Assembly: GCF_021391495.1 (NCBI RefSeq)
Contig: NZ_CP090063.1
Span: forward strand, 7,006,001 to 7,070,000
Reading direction: 5' to 3'
Length of the DNA stretch: 64,000 nucleotides
From: Amycolatopsis acidiphila
GTDB taxonomy: Bacteria > Actinomycetota > Actinomycetes > Mycobacteriales > Pseudonocardiaceae
The notes under the pieces were generated by a model. That model ran no database searches, was not told where the DNA came from, and was given only the letters and a program-made list of their open reading frames with translations. A program made the position numbers and the translations under genes. Below, one piece after another: positions 32,848-41,780 of the stretch (its first letter is position 1; every line of letters starts with the position of its first letter).

Positions 32848-33311
32848 TTGAAACAGTCCCTACGTCCTCGCCGCATTCGGCGAGGATCGCCTTACCGGCC
32901 GCCCAGGCATGCAGTGGAATCGGCGTGCCCAGCTCATGGATATACCGCAGTGGTTTGGTGCACTCGACACGACGCACGTATATGGCGACCAGGTCGTCCG
33001 GATCGAACCTCGCCAGGTAAGCCGACTCGCCGACCTGGTCGACCTGGTGCGCATGACCCCTTCGATCGACACCGCCGTCGACGAGAGGGACATCACGCGT
33101 GCGGCCAGCTGGACGAGACGAGGTCCGATCGAGTACTGGCCTGCGGTGACTGGGTCGCATACCCCTCTTCGGCGAGGGACTGGAGGATGCGATGCGTCGC
33201 GCTGCGGCTCAAGCCCAGCTGCTCGGAGACTCGCCGAATGCTTGGCCCCGGGTTGCTGGTCGCCAACATGTCCAGCACGACCAACGCGCGATTGGTCGAT
33301 TCAAGAGCCAT
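32848..33311 (-). pseudogene. IclR-family regulator, frameshifted and truncated by the IS
   Basis: The start MALESTNRALVVLDMLATSN (ATG 33311) and the HTH RRVSEQLGLSRSATHRILQS are intact. The reading then moves to a second frame (YSIGPRLVQLAARVMSL) and a third (DQVGESAYLARFDPDDLVAI, then IPLHAWAAGKAILAE). The effector domain ends at the IS boundary, about 100 residues early. At least two indels plus the IS inactivate it. Confidence 0.75.
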
Positions 33312-33407
33312 GGTCACCTCATGCGAGCCGAACGGGACAACCCAGAATACGCACAGTCTCACAACGGCGGCCGAATGGTGGCTCTGGTCCGGTTTCCCGA
33401 GGCCGCT

Positions 33408-34340
33408 TCAGTTCTTGAAGGTGCGCCGGTACGCGGTGGGGGTGGTGTCCAGTACGCGCCGGAAGTGCAGCCGCAGGTTGGCGGCGGTGCCGAGCCCGCA
33501 GTCACGGGCGACGCGATCCACCGGGTGATCGGTGGTCTCCAGTAGTTCTCGAGCCCGGCCAAGACGGGCGTCGAGAAGCCACTGCAATGGGGTCGTGCCG
33601 GTCTCCTCGGTGAACCGGCGTATGAGAGTGCGCTTCGACAGGCCCGCGTACCGGGCGAGTTCGCGCAGGGTGACCGGCTCGCCGAGGCGTTGCAGAGCCC
33701 ATTCGCGAGTGTCGGACAGCGACGCGTCGCCGGCCACCGCGACCGGGGCGGGCACGTACTGGGCTTGCCCGCCTTCGCGGTGCGGGGCGGCGACCAGGCC
33801 GCGGGCGATCCGGTTGGCCACTACCGCGCCGAGGTCGCGGCGCACGATGTGCAGACACAGGTCGATGCCGCAGCACACTCCAGCCGAGGTGAGGACGTCA
33901 CCCTCGTCGACGTAGAGCACGTCGCGATCCACTGACACAGCGGGGAAATCGCGTTCGAAATCATCGATGTACTGCCAGTGGGTGGTGGCGTGCAGGCCGT
34001 CGAGCACGCCAGCCGCGGCCAGCGCGAAGGCTCCCGTGCAGATCGACACCATCCGCTTGCCCCGCTCGTGTGCCTCAGCCAGCGCGGCAAGGATGGCTTC
34101 TGGCGGTCGGCGGGGTGGCTCGGATCCCGGCACGATCACGGTGTCGGCGACGCGCACCTGATCCAAGCCCCCGTCGGTGACCACCGTGAAACCCCCGGTG
34201 GTGTGCACCTTCGTGGCGAAGGTGCACACGGTCAACTCGTACGGGGTCTCCGGCCGGGCGGAGAAGATCTGCGCCGGGATCGCCAGATCAAGGGGCATGA
34301 CCTCGTCCAGGGCCAGGATCGCGATCCGATGAGCGGTCAT
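33408..34340 (-). CDS. GlxA-type AraC regulator with DJ-1/PfpI domain
   Basis: The protein (310 residues) has an N-terminal DJ-1/PfpI domain (about 5-170) with the nucleophile region RMVSICTGAFALAAAG, and a C-terminal AraC HTH with TLRELARYAGLSKRTLIRRF and TTPLQWLLDARLGRARELLE. It starts 71 bases from a divergent HD-domain gene, which it probably controls together with the RidA gene. Ligand unknown. Confidence 0.9.
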   Translation of the reverse strand: MTAHRIAILALDEVMPLDLAIPAQIFSARPETPYELTVCTFATKVHTTGGFTVVTDGGLDQVRVADTVIVPGSEPPRRPPEAILAALAEAHERGKRMVSICTGAFALAAAGVLDGLHATTHWQYIDDFERDFPAVSVDRDVLYVDEGDVLTSAGVCCGIDLCLHIVRRDLGAVVANRIARGLVAAPHREGGQAQYVPAPVAVAGDASLSDTREWALQRLGEPVTLRELARYAGLSKRTLIRRFTEETGTTPLQWLLDARLGRARELLETTDHPVDRVARDCGLGTAANLRLHFRRVLDTTPTAYRRTFKN

Positions 34341-34361
34341 GGCACGATCCTATCGAAGTAT

Positions 34362-34373
34362 GGCAATGTTGCC
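34362..34373. promoter_or_regulatory. Palindrome in the GlxA-type regulator/HD promoter
   Basis: GGCAA-TG-TTGCC lies in the middle of the 71-base divergent gap and overlaps likely promoter elements. It is a candidate site for the AraC-type regulator; these proteins often bind direct repeats instead, so this is weak. Confidence 0.3.
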
Positions 34374-34411
34374 TATTACGAGTTCAGGGCGGTTGCAGGC
34401 AAGCTGAAGAC

Positions 34412-35098
34412 ATGACCGGACCTACTCGTGACGCGCCCCCCGACGGGGCGGCCGACGTGATCACGCTGCCCGGTACACCGTTGGCCAAGGCTGTGGTGGA
34501 CCTGATCCGCCCGGTGGAGACGCCGTCGGTGTTCAATCACAGCGTCCGCAGTTACCTGTTCGCCCGGCTGGTGGCCGGCCGCCTCGGCCTGTCCTCGGGC
34601 CGCGACTACGACGACGACCTACTGTTCTCCGCGTGCGCGATGCACGACCTCGGTGTCGCGTCGGACGGCCCGCACAGCCAGCGGTTCGAGGTCGAGGGCG
34701 CCGATCGCGCCGCCGAATTCCTCATCGGACGCGGGGTGCCCGCATCGGACGCCGATCGGGTGTGGCAGGCGATCGCTTTGCACACCTCGCCGGGCATCGC
34801 GGAGCGCCGCGGCGCGCTGTGCGTGCTCGTCCGCGAAGGCGTCGCGCTCGACTTCGGCGGCCCGATGGGAACAGCGCACGCCGCGGCGCTCACCGACGAG
34901 CAGGCCGATGCCGTGCACGCCATGTATCCGCGGCTGGACATGATCCGGTCGCTCACCGACTCGATCGTCGCGCAGGCGGCGAAAAGCCCGAAGAACGCGC
35001 CCCGCTACTCGATTCCCGGCGAGTTCCTCCGTGAACGCGAGGCTTATGGCCGGACGCGGATGGAGCACTCCTGCAGCTCGTCCCGATGGGGCAACTGA
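34412..35098 (+). CDS. HD-domain hydrolase
   Basis: The protein (228 residues) shows the metal-binding HD pattern: H in FNHSVRSYLFARL, HD in SACAMHDLGVASDG, and a further His in QAIALHTSPGI. This layout is found in cyanamide-hydratase-like HD proteins. It is followed by a RidA-type deaminase, so the pair may process a nitrogenous small molecule. The start ATG follows AAGCTGAAG, a modest ribosome site. Confidence 0.8.
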   Translation: MTGPTRDAPPDGAADVITLPGTPLAKAVVDLIRPVETPSVFNHSVRSYLFARLVAGRLGLSSGRDYDDDLLFSACAMHDLGVASDGPHSQRFEVEGADRAAEFLIGRGVPASDADRVWQAIALHTSPGIAERRGALCVLVREGVALDFGGPMGTAHAAALTDEQADAVHAMYPRLDMIRSLTDSIVAQAAKSPKNAPRYSIPGEFLREREAYGRTRMEHSCSSSRWGN

Positions 35099-35138
35099 AA
35101 TCCCACGGTCCACTAGCCACGAAAGGGGAAATGCCGCA

Positions 35139-35558
35139 ATGGCAATCCACACCGTCGAGGTCCCCGAGGACTCCGAGGTCTTCGGAAAAACCGTCAACGC
35201 GTTCGCGAATTTCGGCTACTCCGCCGCCGTTCGCTCGCACGGGCACCTGTTCATCGCCGGCACGATCGGCCGCCGCGCCGACGGCACCATCCCCGAGGAC
35301 ATCGAGGAACAAACCGAGATCGCCATCCGGCGCATCGAGGAGATCCTCCGGTTGGAAGGGCTCGATCTGTCCGCGCTCGTCGATGTGACCAGCTACCACG
35401 TCGACATCCACCAGCACCTGCCCGGCTTTTCCCAAGCCAAGGCGCGCCTGATCAACCCGCCGTACCCGACCTGGTCGCTGATCGGCGTCAGCGGACTGGC
35501 CAGCCCCGGGCTGCTCGTCGAAATCCGGGCCACCGCCGCCTATCCCGAAGCGTCCTGA
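35139..35558 (+). CDS. RidA/YjgF-family enamine/imine deaminase-like protein
   Basis: A 139-residue RidA-fold protein: YSAAVRSHGHLFIAGTIGRR, then IAIRRIEEILRLEGLDLSAL, VDVTSYHVDIHQ and the C-terminal LVEIRATA. The usual catalytic Arg of the C-terminal strand is present (EIRA). ATG 35139 follows AAAGGGGA. It is the second gene after the HD hydrolase and ends before a strong terminator. Confidence 0.85.
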   Translation: MAIHTVEVPEDSEVFGKTVNAFANFGYSAAVRSHGHLFIAGTIGRRADGTIPEDIEEQTEIAIRRIEEILRLEGLDLSALVDVTSYHVDIHQHLPGFSQAKARLINPPYPTWSLIGVSGLASPGLLVEIRATAAYPEAS

Positions 35559-35565
35559 CCAACCA

Positions 35566-35600
35566 CCGCTCCTGGCCCGGCTCCCCCGGGCCAGGAGCGG
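35566..35600 (+). terminator. Perfect 15-bp hairpin after ridA-like gene
   Basis: CCGCTCCTGGCCCGG (35566-35580) and its exact complement (35586-35600) surround the five-base loop CTCCC, eight bases after the stop codon. There is no T tract. Confidence 0.8.
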
Positions 35601-35624
35601 GCAACCAGCTACTTGGTACTCACC

Positions 35625-36278
35625 ATGAAGATCGTTCGGCGTCCGGGCCTCCTGTTGCCAGCCTCGATGATCGTGTCGTTCCTGGCTTCCTCCAGCACAC
35701 CGACGCCGCTCTACGCCACCTACGCCAACCAGTGGCATTTCTCGCCGATAACAACCACCACGGTGTTCGGCACGTACGCCGTAATTGTGCTGGCCGCACT
35801 GCTCGTGCTCGGCCGGGCATCCGACCACCTCGGTCGCAAGCCGGTGCTGCTCGGCACGCTGGCGTTGCAGATCGTCGCCATGATCGTGTTCAGCGAAGCC
35901 GACGGCATCGGGGCCCTGTTCGCCGGGCGGATCCTGCAGGGGGTCACGACCGGCAGCGCGCTGGGCACGCTCGGCGCGGCGATGCTGGACATCGACCATG
36001 AACGCGGCACCCGCGCCAACGCCGTCGCCCCCGGGCTGGGGTCCGGGATCGGCGCCTTGGCGTCCGGCCTGATCGTCCAGTATCTGCCAGCACCCACCCG
36101 GCTGGTCTACGTCGTGTTCATCGGGGTCTTCGTCGTGCAGGCCCTCGGCGTGGCGCTGCGGCCAGAACCCACCGGCCGCAGGCCCGGACTGCGTGCCGCT
36201 CTCGTACCCGAACTATCTGTGCCCCGGCCTGGTGAATCGGCGACGCCGGAATCCAGTGATTGGGCAAGCGGACCGTAG
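35625..36278 (+). pseudogene. N-terminal half of an MFS transporter
   Basis: The 217 codons encode the first six membrane helices of a major-facilitator protein, with the loop motif GRASDHLGRKPVLLGTLA and the helix-4 region AGRILQGVTTGSALGTLG. Full proteins have about 400 residues and 12 helices. After a short basic segment the frame meets an unrelated tail (LSVPRPGESATPESSDWASG) and stops directly against the stop codon of the LuxR gene, with no gap. A deletion probably removed the second half. Confidence 0.75.
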
Positions 36279-38906
36279 TTACTTCGGAGATGCCGGCGAG
36301 AGTCGGCGTGCCAGGAGCCGCAGCTGGCGGGCGCGTTGAACGGCGGCCGACCGGTCGCCCGCACCGAGTTTGGCATAGAGGTTGCGGATGTGAGTGTTGA
36401 CTGTATGGATGGAGATGTGCAGGTCATGCGCGATCTCTGCCCGCGTCAGGTTTGTCGGGAGAAGTCCAAGGACGCGCAGTTCACTGGGGGTGAGCTCACT
36501 TGGGCGGGGGAGCAACTCTTGGTCCGTGCCCGGCGGCGGCGCGCCTCTCAGTTGGTCGATGATGTCGGCGAGAAGGGCACCATGGGCTGTCTCGTGGTGA
36601 CGGAGCACGCCGAGTACCTCCGCGGCTTCGGTCATGGCGAACGGAAAGACCAGCCGGTCGGGCTCGGCGGTGGCGAGAGCTGCCGCGGCGGCCGCTGCCG
36701 CGGCGTCTCGATCGCCCAAGCGCAGGTACGCGGTGCCGGCGAGCAGATGCGCTTCGACGAGTGTGAACGGTTCGACCGGGGGTGTGGCATCCCGAACGGG
36801 ACTGAGTGCTTCCACCGCCATGCCGGGGTTGCCGTCCACGAGGCAGATCCATGCTCGCGCGTTGGAAATGGCGCCCGTCCGCCCGGGTGCAGGGGAAAAT
36901 CCGGCCAGCGTGGCACGGGCCTCGGCCGGCATTTCCAGGCGAGCTTGCGTGGTTGCGAGCCATCCGGCGATCCGCGGCGCGAGAGCGTGCACACCGGTGA
37001 GCAGCGACTGCGTTCGCGCTGCCGCCGCGAACGCGTCCAGCGCCGATCGTTGCTGCCCGCGACCGGCGTGCAGCATGCCGCCCGTCAGGTGCAAGAGCAC
37101 CGCGGTGGCGGGCTCGACATGTGCGGAGCCGACTTCCCAGGCGCGGTGCAGCCAGCGTTCCCCCTCGTCGAACTCGCCCATCCAGATGGCCATGCCACCG
37201 ACCGCGGCCAGCGCAGGTGCGAGTATCGGTCGATCGTCCAAGCCATAGCGTTCGGCCAGGGCTACCGCCTGGCGGCCCCGCTCACGCGCTGTCGCGACCG
37301 AGACAAGCTTCGACGGAAAACCTTGATGCGCGCGGCACGCGACTTCCAGATAGGGGCGGCCCGTCCTGCGGGCGAGTGCGGCTCCGTCGGCGAGATGCCG
37401 CTCGGCCTCGAGGAGGCGCCCGGTCCACGTCTCGACGATCCCGAGATTCAGCAGCGAGACTCCACGCAGTTCACTACCCATCGCGAGCGGCTCGCTCGAA
37501 GCGTCCGTCATCGAAGCATCGAGCCTCTTCACTTGCTCGACAACCTCACTGAACTGGCCGCTCTGCCTTGCCAGCGCCAGTCGAAGGGACGCGATCGCCA
37601 CCGCCAGACGGCCGCGGCGAGCCGGAGCAGCGCTGGGGAGGTGAGACTCGGCCAGCGCCAGCTGGGCTGCCGCCTCCTGCGTCCGCCCCTGGTTCAGCTC
37701 AGCGGCCGCGTGCGCGAGCGCGAGGTCGGGATGATCGACCGACGCCCCGTCCGGAAACGCTTGCAGGGCCGCGCGAATCGTTCCCGCCTGCCCGTCGAGC
37801 ACCCACTTGAACGAGTTGTCCGCGACGAGCCGGGCGGCATCGGGCCAGTCGCCCGCGGCGATCGTGTGCCGTACCGCCTCAACGACGTTCCCCCGGTCGG
37901 CGAGCCACCGCGCGGCCCGGCGGTGCAGGCCGGGAACCTCGTCGGCGGATCTTCGGCGGAGTTCCAGGCGCAGGAAGTCCGCCAGGAGGTGGTGGTAGCG
38001 AAACCAGGTGCGCTCGGCGTCGAGCGAGACGACGAACGCGTTCGCGTCCTCCAGTGCCAGCAGCATCTGTTCGGAGCCCGAGCGGCCGGCCAGCAGGTCG
38101 GCGAGCTCACCGTTCATCCGGTCGACCAGTGAGGTGCGCAGCAGCATGCGCTGAACCTCGCCCGGCTGGCGCTCGAGCATTTCGGCCATCAGGTACTCGC
38201 CGATAGCGCGGTCGGTCCCCGAGAACTCGGCCACGAAGCGCTCCGGCTCCGGGTGACCGCTCAGCGAGATCACCGCCAGGCGCAGGCCGGCGGCCCACCC
38301 TTCGGTGCGCTGGTGCAGCGCGGCCACCGCTTCGCCGGACAGACTGATGGTGGAATCGGCGAGCAGTTCGCGCGTCTCGTCCTCGGTGAATCGCAGATCT
38401 CCGGCGCGGATCTCGGCGAGCGCGCCGGCCAACCTGAGCTGGTGCAGTTTGATCGGCGGATCCCGGCGGGAGGACAGCACCACGCGTGCAGTGCCCGACA
38501 GATTCGCGAGAAAGTATTCGAGCTGGGTGAGGGCGTCCGTTGACCTCAGCTCATGGAGGTCGTCGATGATCAGCACGACGAGTCCGGCGTGTCCGGCGAT
38601 CTCCGACAGCACACTGTCGACGACGTAGTCCACGTCGGGTACAGCGGTGGGCGCCTCACAAGCCGCTGTGGTGCGCGCCGGGCCACGGATCGCGTCGAGG
38701 ACGGCGCACCAGAACCGCTGTTCGTTCTGCTGGTCGCGCTCGACGGACACGAACGCGACCCGGCGAAGCTTCCCCGAGCGCTCAGCCCACGCTCGCAACA
38801 GGGAAGTCTTTCCACTTCCCGGCGGCGCCGAGATGACCGTCAGACGTTTGGTCACGGCGCCGTCGAGCAGTTGCAGAAGACCCTTCCGGTCGAGCAGGTT
38901 GGTCAT
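36279..38906 (-). CDS. MalT/LAL-type LuxR-family ATPase regulator
   Basis: The regulator (875 residues) has an N-terminal STAND ATPase with Walker A SAPPGSGKTSLLRAW and Walker B LVVLIIDDLHEL, winged helix sequence RTEGWAAGLRLAVISLSGHP, a TPR-like helical middle (about 380-790) and a C-terminal LuxR HTH with LTPSELRVLGLLPTNLTRAEIA and HISIHTVNTHIRNLYAKLG. ATG 38906 follows GGAAGG and fits the family; the frame extends to 38963. It is divergent from a nitroreductase-like gene over a conserved palindromic motif that I take as its operator. Confidence 0.9.
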   Translation of the reverse strand: MTNLLDRKGLLQLLDGAVTKRLTVISAPPGSGKTSLLRAWAERSGKLRRVAFVSVERDQQNEQRFWCAVLDAIRGPARTTAACEAPTAVPDVDYVVDSVLSEIAGHAGLVVLIIDDLHELRSTDALTQLEYFLANLSGTARVVLSSRRDPPIKLHQLRLAGALAEIRAGDLRFTEDETRELLADSTISLSGEAVAALHQRTEGWAAGLRLAVISLSGHPEPERFVAEFSGTDRAIGEYLMAEMLERQPGEVQRMLLRTSLVDRMNGELADLLAGRSGSEQMLLALEDANAFVVSLDAERTWFRYHHLLADFLRLELRRRSADEVPGLHRRAARWLADRGNVVEAVRHTIAAGDWPDAARLVADNSFKWVLDGQAGTIRAALQAFPDGASVDHPDLALAHAAAELNQGRTQEAAAQLALAESHLPSAAPARRGRLAVAIASLRLALARQSGQFSEVVEQVKRLDASMTDASSEPLAMGSELRGVSLLNLGIVETWTGRLLEAERHLADGAALARRTGRPYLEVACRAHQGFPSKLVSVATARERGRQAVALAERYGLDDRPILAPALAAVGGMAIWMGEFDEGERWLHRAWEVGSAHVEPATAVLLHLTGGMLHAGRGQQRSALDAFAAAARTQSLLTGVHALAPRIAGWLATTQARLEMPAEARATLAGFSPAPGRTGAISNARAWICLVDGNPGMAVEALSPVRDATPPVEPFTLVEAHLLAGTAYLRLGDRDAAAAAAAAALATAEPDRLVFPFAMTEAAEVLGVLRHHETAHGALLADIIDQLRGAPPPGTDQELLPRPSELTPSELRVLGLLPTNLTRAEIAHDLHISIHTVNTHIRNLYAKLGAGDRSAAVQRARQLRLLARRLSPASPK

Positions 38907-38974
38907 GGAGGCCTTCCAGCGCCTGCCGAACATGGACCAGAGTGTCGGGGAACCCAAGCCCATCGTACTGCCCC

Positions 38975-39000
38975 GGAATCACCGGAACCCGGCGATGACC
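38975..39000. promoter_or_regulatory. Candidate LAL operator, site 1
   Basis: ATCACCGG (38978-38985), three bases, then CCGGCGATGACC to 39000. The same pattern occurs at 41654, 42021 and 43265. Here it lies between the LuxR gene and the divergent nitroreductase-like gene, 47 bases before the latter. Confidence 0.55.
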
Positions 39001-39047
39001 ATGCTGGTCCAGCGGTGTCAGGCTCGTGTGAACGAGAGGAGTTCGAC

Positions 39048-39497
39048 ATGAGCGACCCGCTCGACTGGAACGCGAAGACCATCGCGGAGTTCCGGGCGAA
39101 CGAGGGCAGGGTTGGCGGGACCTTTGAGGGCGCTCCGCTGGTCCTGGTGCATCACCGCGGCCGCAAAAGCGGGCAGGAGTACGTCACTCCGGTGATGTAT
39201 CTCCCGCACGACACCGAGCCGGACATCATCTACATCTTCGCGACCAAGGGTGGAGCGCCCACCAACCCGGCCTGGTATCACAACTTGACCGCCGCCGGTG
39301 TCGGCAGTGTCGAACGCGGAACCGGGACATACAACGCGACCATCCGCGATGTGACCGGTCCTGAACGCGACCGGATCTACGCCGAGCAAGCGCGGCGCTA
39401 TCCAGGCTTTGCCGAGTACGCGCGCCAAACTGCCGCGGTCCGCACCATTCCCGTGCTCGAACTCGGACTACAGCTCGCCCCTTCACTCACGAACTGA
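39048..39497 (+). CDS. Deazaflavin (F420)-dependent nitroreductase-like protein
   Basis: A 149-residue Ddn-family split-barrel protein with GTFEGAPLVLVHHRGRKSG, TPVMYLPHD and the F420-binding pattern KGGAPTNPAWYHNLTAAG. It likely reduces an organic substrate with F420H2. ATG 39048 follows GAGAGGAG. A truncated paralogue starts at 46797 with nearly the same first 28 residues, and a third family member is at 52911. Confidence 0.88.
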   Translation: MSDPLDWNAKTIAEFRANEGRVGGTFEGAPLVLVHHRGRKSGQEYVTPVMYLPHDTEPDIIYIFATKGGAPTNPAWYHNLTAAGVGSVERGTGTYNATIRDVTGPERDRIYAEQARRYPGFAEYARQTAAVRTIPVLELGLQLAPSLTN

Positions 39498-40208
39498 CGG
39501 GTGCCACCCCCTGCGAGCTGGCGCTCGAGCAGTTTGCCGACACTGTCGCGCCAGCGGGCGCCGATCGGCGCTGAGGCGGGATCGGGGAAGATTTCCTTTT
39601 CCCCGTTGCCGACCGCGTCGAAGATGGCCTGTGCCACGGATTCCGGGGATGCCATGGGCACGTTGGATCCCTGTGTCATGTCGGTCGCCACCGGGCCGGG
39701 CAGGACCGCGTGGACCCTTACTCCCTGCCCGGCCACCAGGGCGCGAAGCGACTGGGTCATCGAGAACGCCGCCGCTTTCGAGAGGGAGTAGGCGGGGATG
39801 ACGAACGGCATAGGGGCGAGAGCGTTTGCCGAGAGGATGTTGACGATGGCTCCGCGGGAGCGGGTCACCGCCGGCAGGAAGGCCTGGGTCACGGCGTGGG
39901 TTCCCAAGAGGTTGACGGCCCAGGTGGCGTTCGAGCACGGCGGGGTCGGTGAGGTCGTCGCGCTGCATGATGCCGGCGTTGTTGATCAGCATGTCCAGTG
40001 ACTCGACCTGGCCGGCTGCTGCCTGAATCTGTGCGGTGCTGGTGATGTCCAGTCGCAGGGACGTCACCCGGTCGTCTGGGTAGGCCAGTGGCTCGCGGGC
40101 GCAGGCGTACACGCGCTGGGCGCCTCTGGCCAAGGCTTCGGCTGCCAGTGCCCGCCCGATGCCGCGGTTGGCTCCGGTCACCAGGATCACCTTGTCTTTC
40201 ATGCCCAT
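39398..40208 (-). pseudogene. Short-chain dehydrogenase, frameshifted
   Basis: The first part (ATG 40208) has VILVTGANRGIGRALAAEAL and SLDMLINNAGIMQRDDL. Near 39935 the reading moves to another frame, which continues WAVNLLGTHAVTQAFLPAVT, the catalytic AYSLSKAAAFSMTQSL and PGPVATDMTQG. One base is gained or lost at this point. The end runs 100 bases antisense into the nitroreductase gene. The start is coupled to the NmrA-like stop (TGATG). The break could be a sequencing error, since everything else is intact. Confidence 0.75.
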
Positions 40209-41083
40209 CACTCCCGTTCGGGCCGGGCCGCCAGCCACTGTTCGAAGGTCTTCGTTCGTGGTGCCAACGCCTTGGTGGCGGCGAAATCGGCCCGGAACGC
40301 CGGCGGGCGGGCGAACCACTCGAACATCGCTCGCTGGTCGGCGTCGCCACCGAGCACTTCGATCGGCAGAGGTTCGTATCGGGCCGGGACGTCGTGACGG
40401 TGCTGGTAGGCCTCAGCGATCTGCTCGCCGGTCCGCTCGTAGCCGGCGATTTCCACCGACCCTCCGGCGACGCGGCCGGGGTCCAACGCCACAGCTGCGG
40501 CGACTGCGCCGACGTCCTCGGCGGCGATCATCTGGAGCGGGATTCCGGGCGGCAGAGGTATCCGCACCATCAGCTTGCCGTCCTGCATGGCCGGTGTCAT
40601 GAACTGTGCGAAGTTGTCCCTGAACACCGGTCGTACGAAGGTGGTGGACAGGCCACGCGCGACGAGGTATTCCTCGACGTCGCGTTTGCCCTCGAAATGG
40701 GGAATCCCGGTGTGGCGCTCCGCTCCGCCGACCGAGCTGTAGATCACGTGCGGGACGCCGACTGCCGCCGCCCCGTCGGCGATCGCGTGCCCGTGCGCCA
40801 CCTCGATGTCGGTGCGTTGGTCGTATCCGGGTGTGGTCATGGCGAAGACTCCGTCCACGCCGGTGAATGCCGCGCGGAGACTTTCGGGATCGTCGAGATC
40901 AGCAGCGACGAGGTCGGCGCCGAGCCCGGTCAGGGCGCGGGCCGCAGCGGAGTCAGTGCGACGCGCCAACGCCCGGACCGCGGCCTGCGTGCGCAGAAGT
41001 GCGCGGGCGGTGGCCCTGCCCTGGAGGCCGGTCGCGCCGACCACCGCGATCGGTCTCCGCTCCGCCGGGTCGCGGGCTGTCAC
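40208..41083 (-). CDS. NmrA-type NAD(P)-binding oxidoreductase
   Basis: The protein (291 residues) has the atypical-SDR fold with IAVVGATGLQGRATARALL (NADPH site), VFAMTTPGYDQ and VIYSSVGGAERHTGIPHF. The last resembles the NmrA-like group that lacks a strict Tyr-x-x-x-Lys. It may be a redox sensor or a reductase. It is the first gene of a minus-strand pair with the broken SDR, whose start overlaps its stop. Confidence 0.85.
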   Translation of the reverse strand: MTARDPAERRPIAVVGATGLQGRATARALLRTQAAVRALARRTDSAAARALTGLGADLVAADLDDPESLRAAFTGVDGVFAMTTPGYDQRTDIEVAHGHAIADGAAAVGVPHVIYSSVGGAERHTGIPHFEGKRDVEEYLVARGLSTTFVRPVFRDNFAQFMTPAMQDGKLMVRIPLPPGIPLQMIAAEDVGAVAAAVALDPGRVAGGSVEIAGYERTGEQIAEAYQHRHDVPARYEPLPIEVLGGDADQRAMFEWFARPPAFRADFAATKALAPRTKTFEQWLAARPERE

Positions 41084-41124
41084 AGGGATTCCTTTCCGCT
41101 GCCGGCTACTTTCAGGTCCGCTGA

Positions 41125-41589
41125 TCAGGTTCCGGCCGCGGCTGCGGACGCGAAGTCCGGCAGGATGCCCATCTGCGCGAACATGGTGGTCGTACCGACA
41201 TGGCAGTTGAACTCCTGGATCTTGCCGTTGCGCACGTACCAGAAGTCGGCGGTCGGGATGTCGAGCTTGGCCCCCGTCGGCTGGATCGCGCCGGTGGGCG
41301 TCTCGAACGGCCCGAGGAAAGTGCCCCGGATCGACAGCTCGATCGCGACGACGTCCCCGAGCACGTTGACCCTGTGCAGCTCCCGGTGAACGTCGGGTAG
41401 CAGCTTGCCCATCCAGGCGACCACATCGCCCAAGTGGTCACCCCGGTAGCTGTCCTGGCCGGACACGCCGCCGATGCCGTTGAACACACCGTCCTCAGCG
41501 AACAGATCGACAAATCCCTGGATGTTCAGGACGTCACCCTGGGCGAAGTGGTACGCGCGGCGCACGAGCGCTTCGGTTTCGGTTGTCAC
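41125..41589 (-). CDS. SnoaL/NTF2-fold protein
   Basis: A 154-residue cone-shaped alpha+beta protein with VRRAYHFAQGDVLNIQGFVD, DGVFNGIGGVSGQDSYRG, LPDVHRELHRVNVLGDVVAI and a C-terminal YVRNGKIQEFNCHVG. The fold is used by cyclases, isomerases and hydrolases, so the reaction is not defined. GTG 41589 follows GGGAG and is preferred over ATG 41610. It is related to the protein at 43318 (both have PDMHREL-like and GKI-x-x-F elements). Confidence 0.82.
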   Translation of the reverse strand: MTTETEALVRRAYHFAQGDVLNIQGFVDLFAEDGVFNGIGGVSGQDSYRGDHLGDVVAWMGKLLPDVHRELHRVNVLGDVVAIELSIRGTFLGPFETPTGAIQPTGAKLDIPTADFWYVRNGKIQEFNCHVGTTTMFAQMGILPDFASAAAAGT

Positions 41590-41643
41590 TGCTATCTCCC
41601 ATTCGGGCATGGAGCAGGGCGAATCAAGGTTCGTCCCGGGGAT

Positions 41644-41693
41644 GGTGAGGGGGCATCGCCGGATTCCGGTGATGACGTCTCACCTCCCTCACC
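41644..41693. promoter_or_regulatory. Candidate LAL operator, site 2
   Basis: CATCGCCGG (41654-41662), three bases, then CCGGTGATG (41666-41674) and ACG. Outer arms GGTGAGGG (41644-41651) and CCCTCACC (41686-41693) enlarge the symmetry. It lies in the 191-base gap between the divergent SnoaL-like gene and the small gene at 41781. No gene is seen in this gap. Confidence 0.55.
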
Positions 41694-41780
41694 ATGAGGC
41701 TGACCCTGTGCGTCGAGTGGCCGAGGCGGGGCACCGCTTGTCGGCACATCTGAAGTGTTTCCGGAAAGTGAGGACATGAC

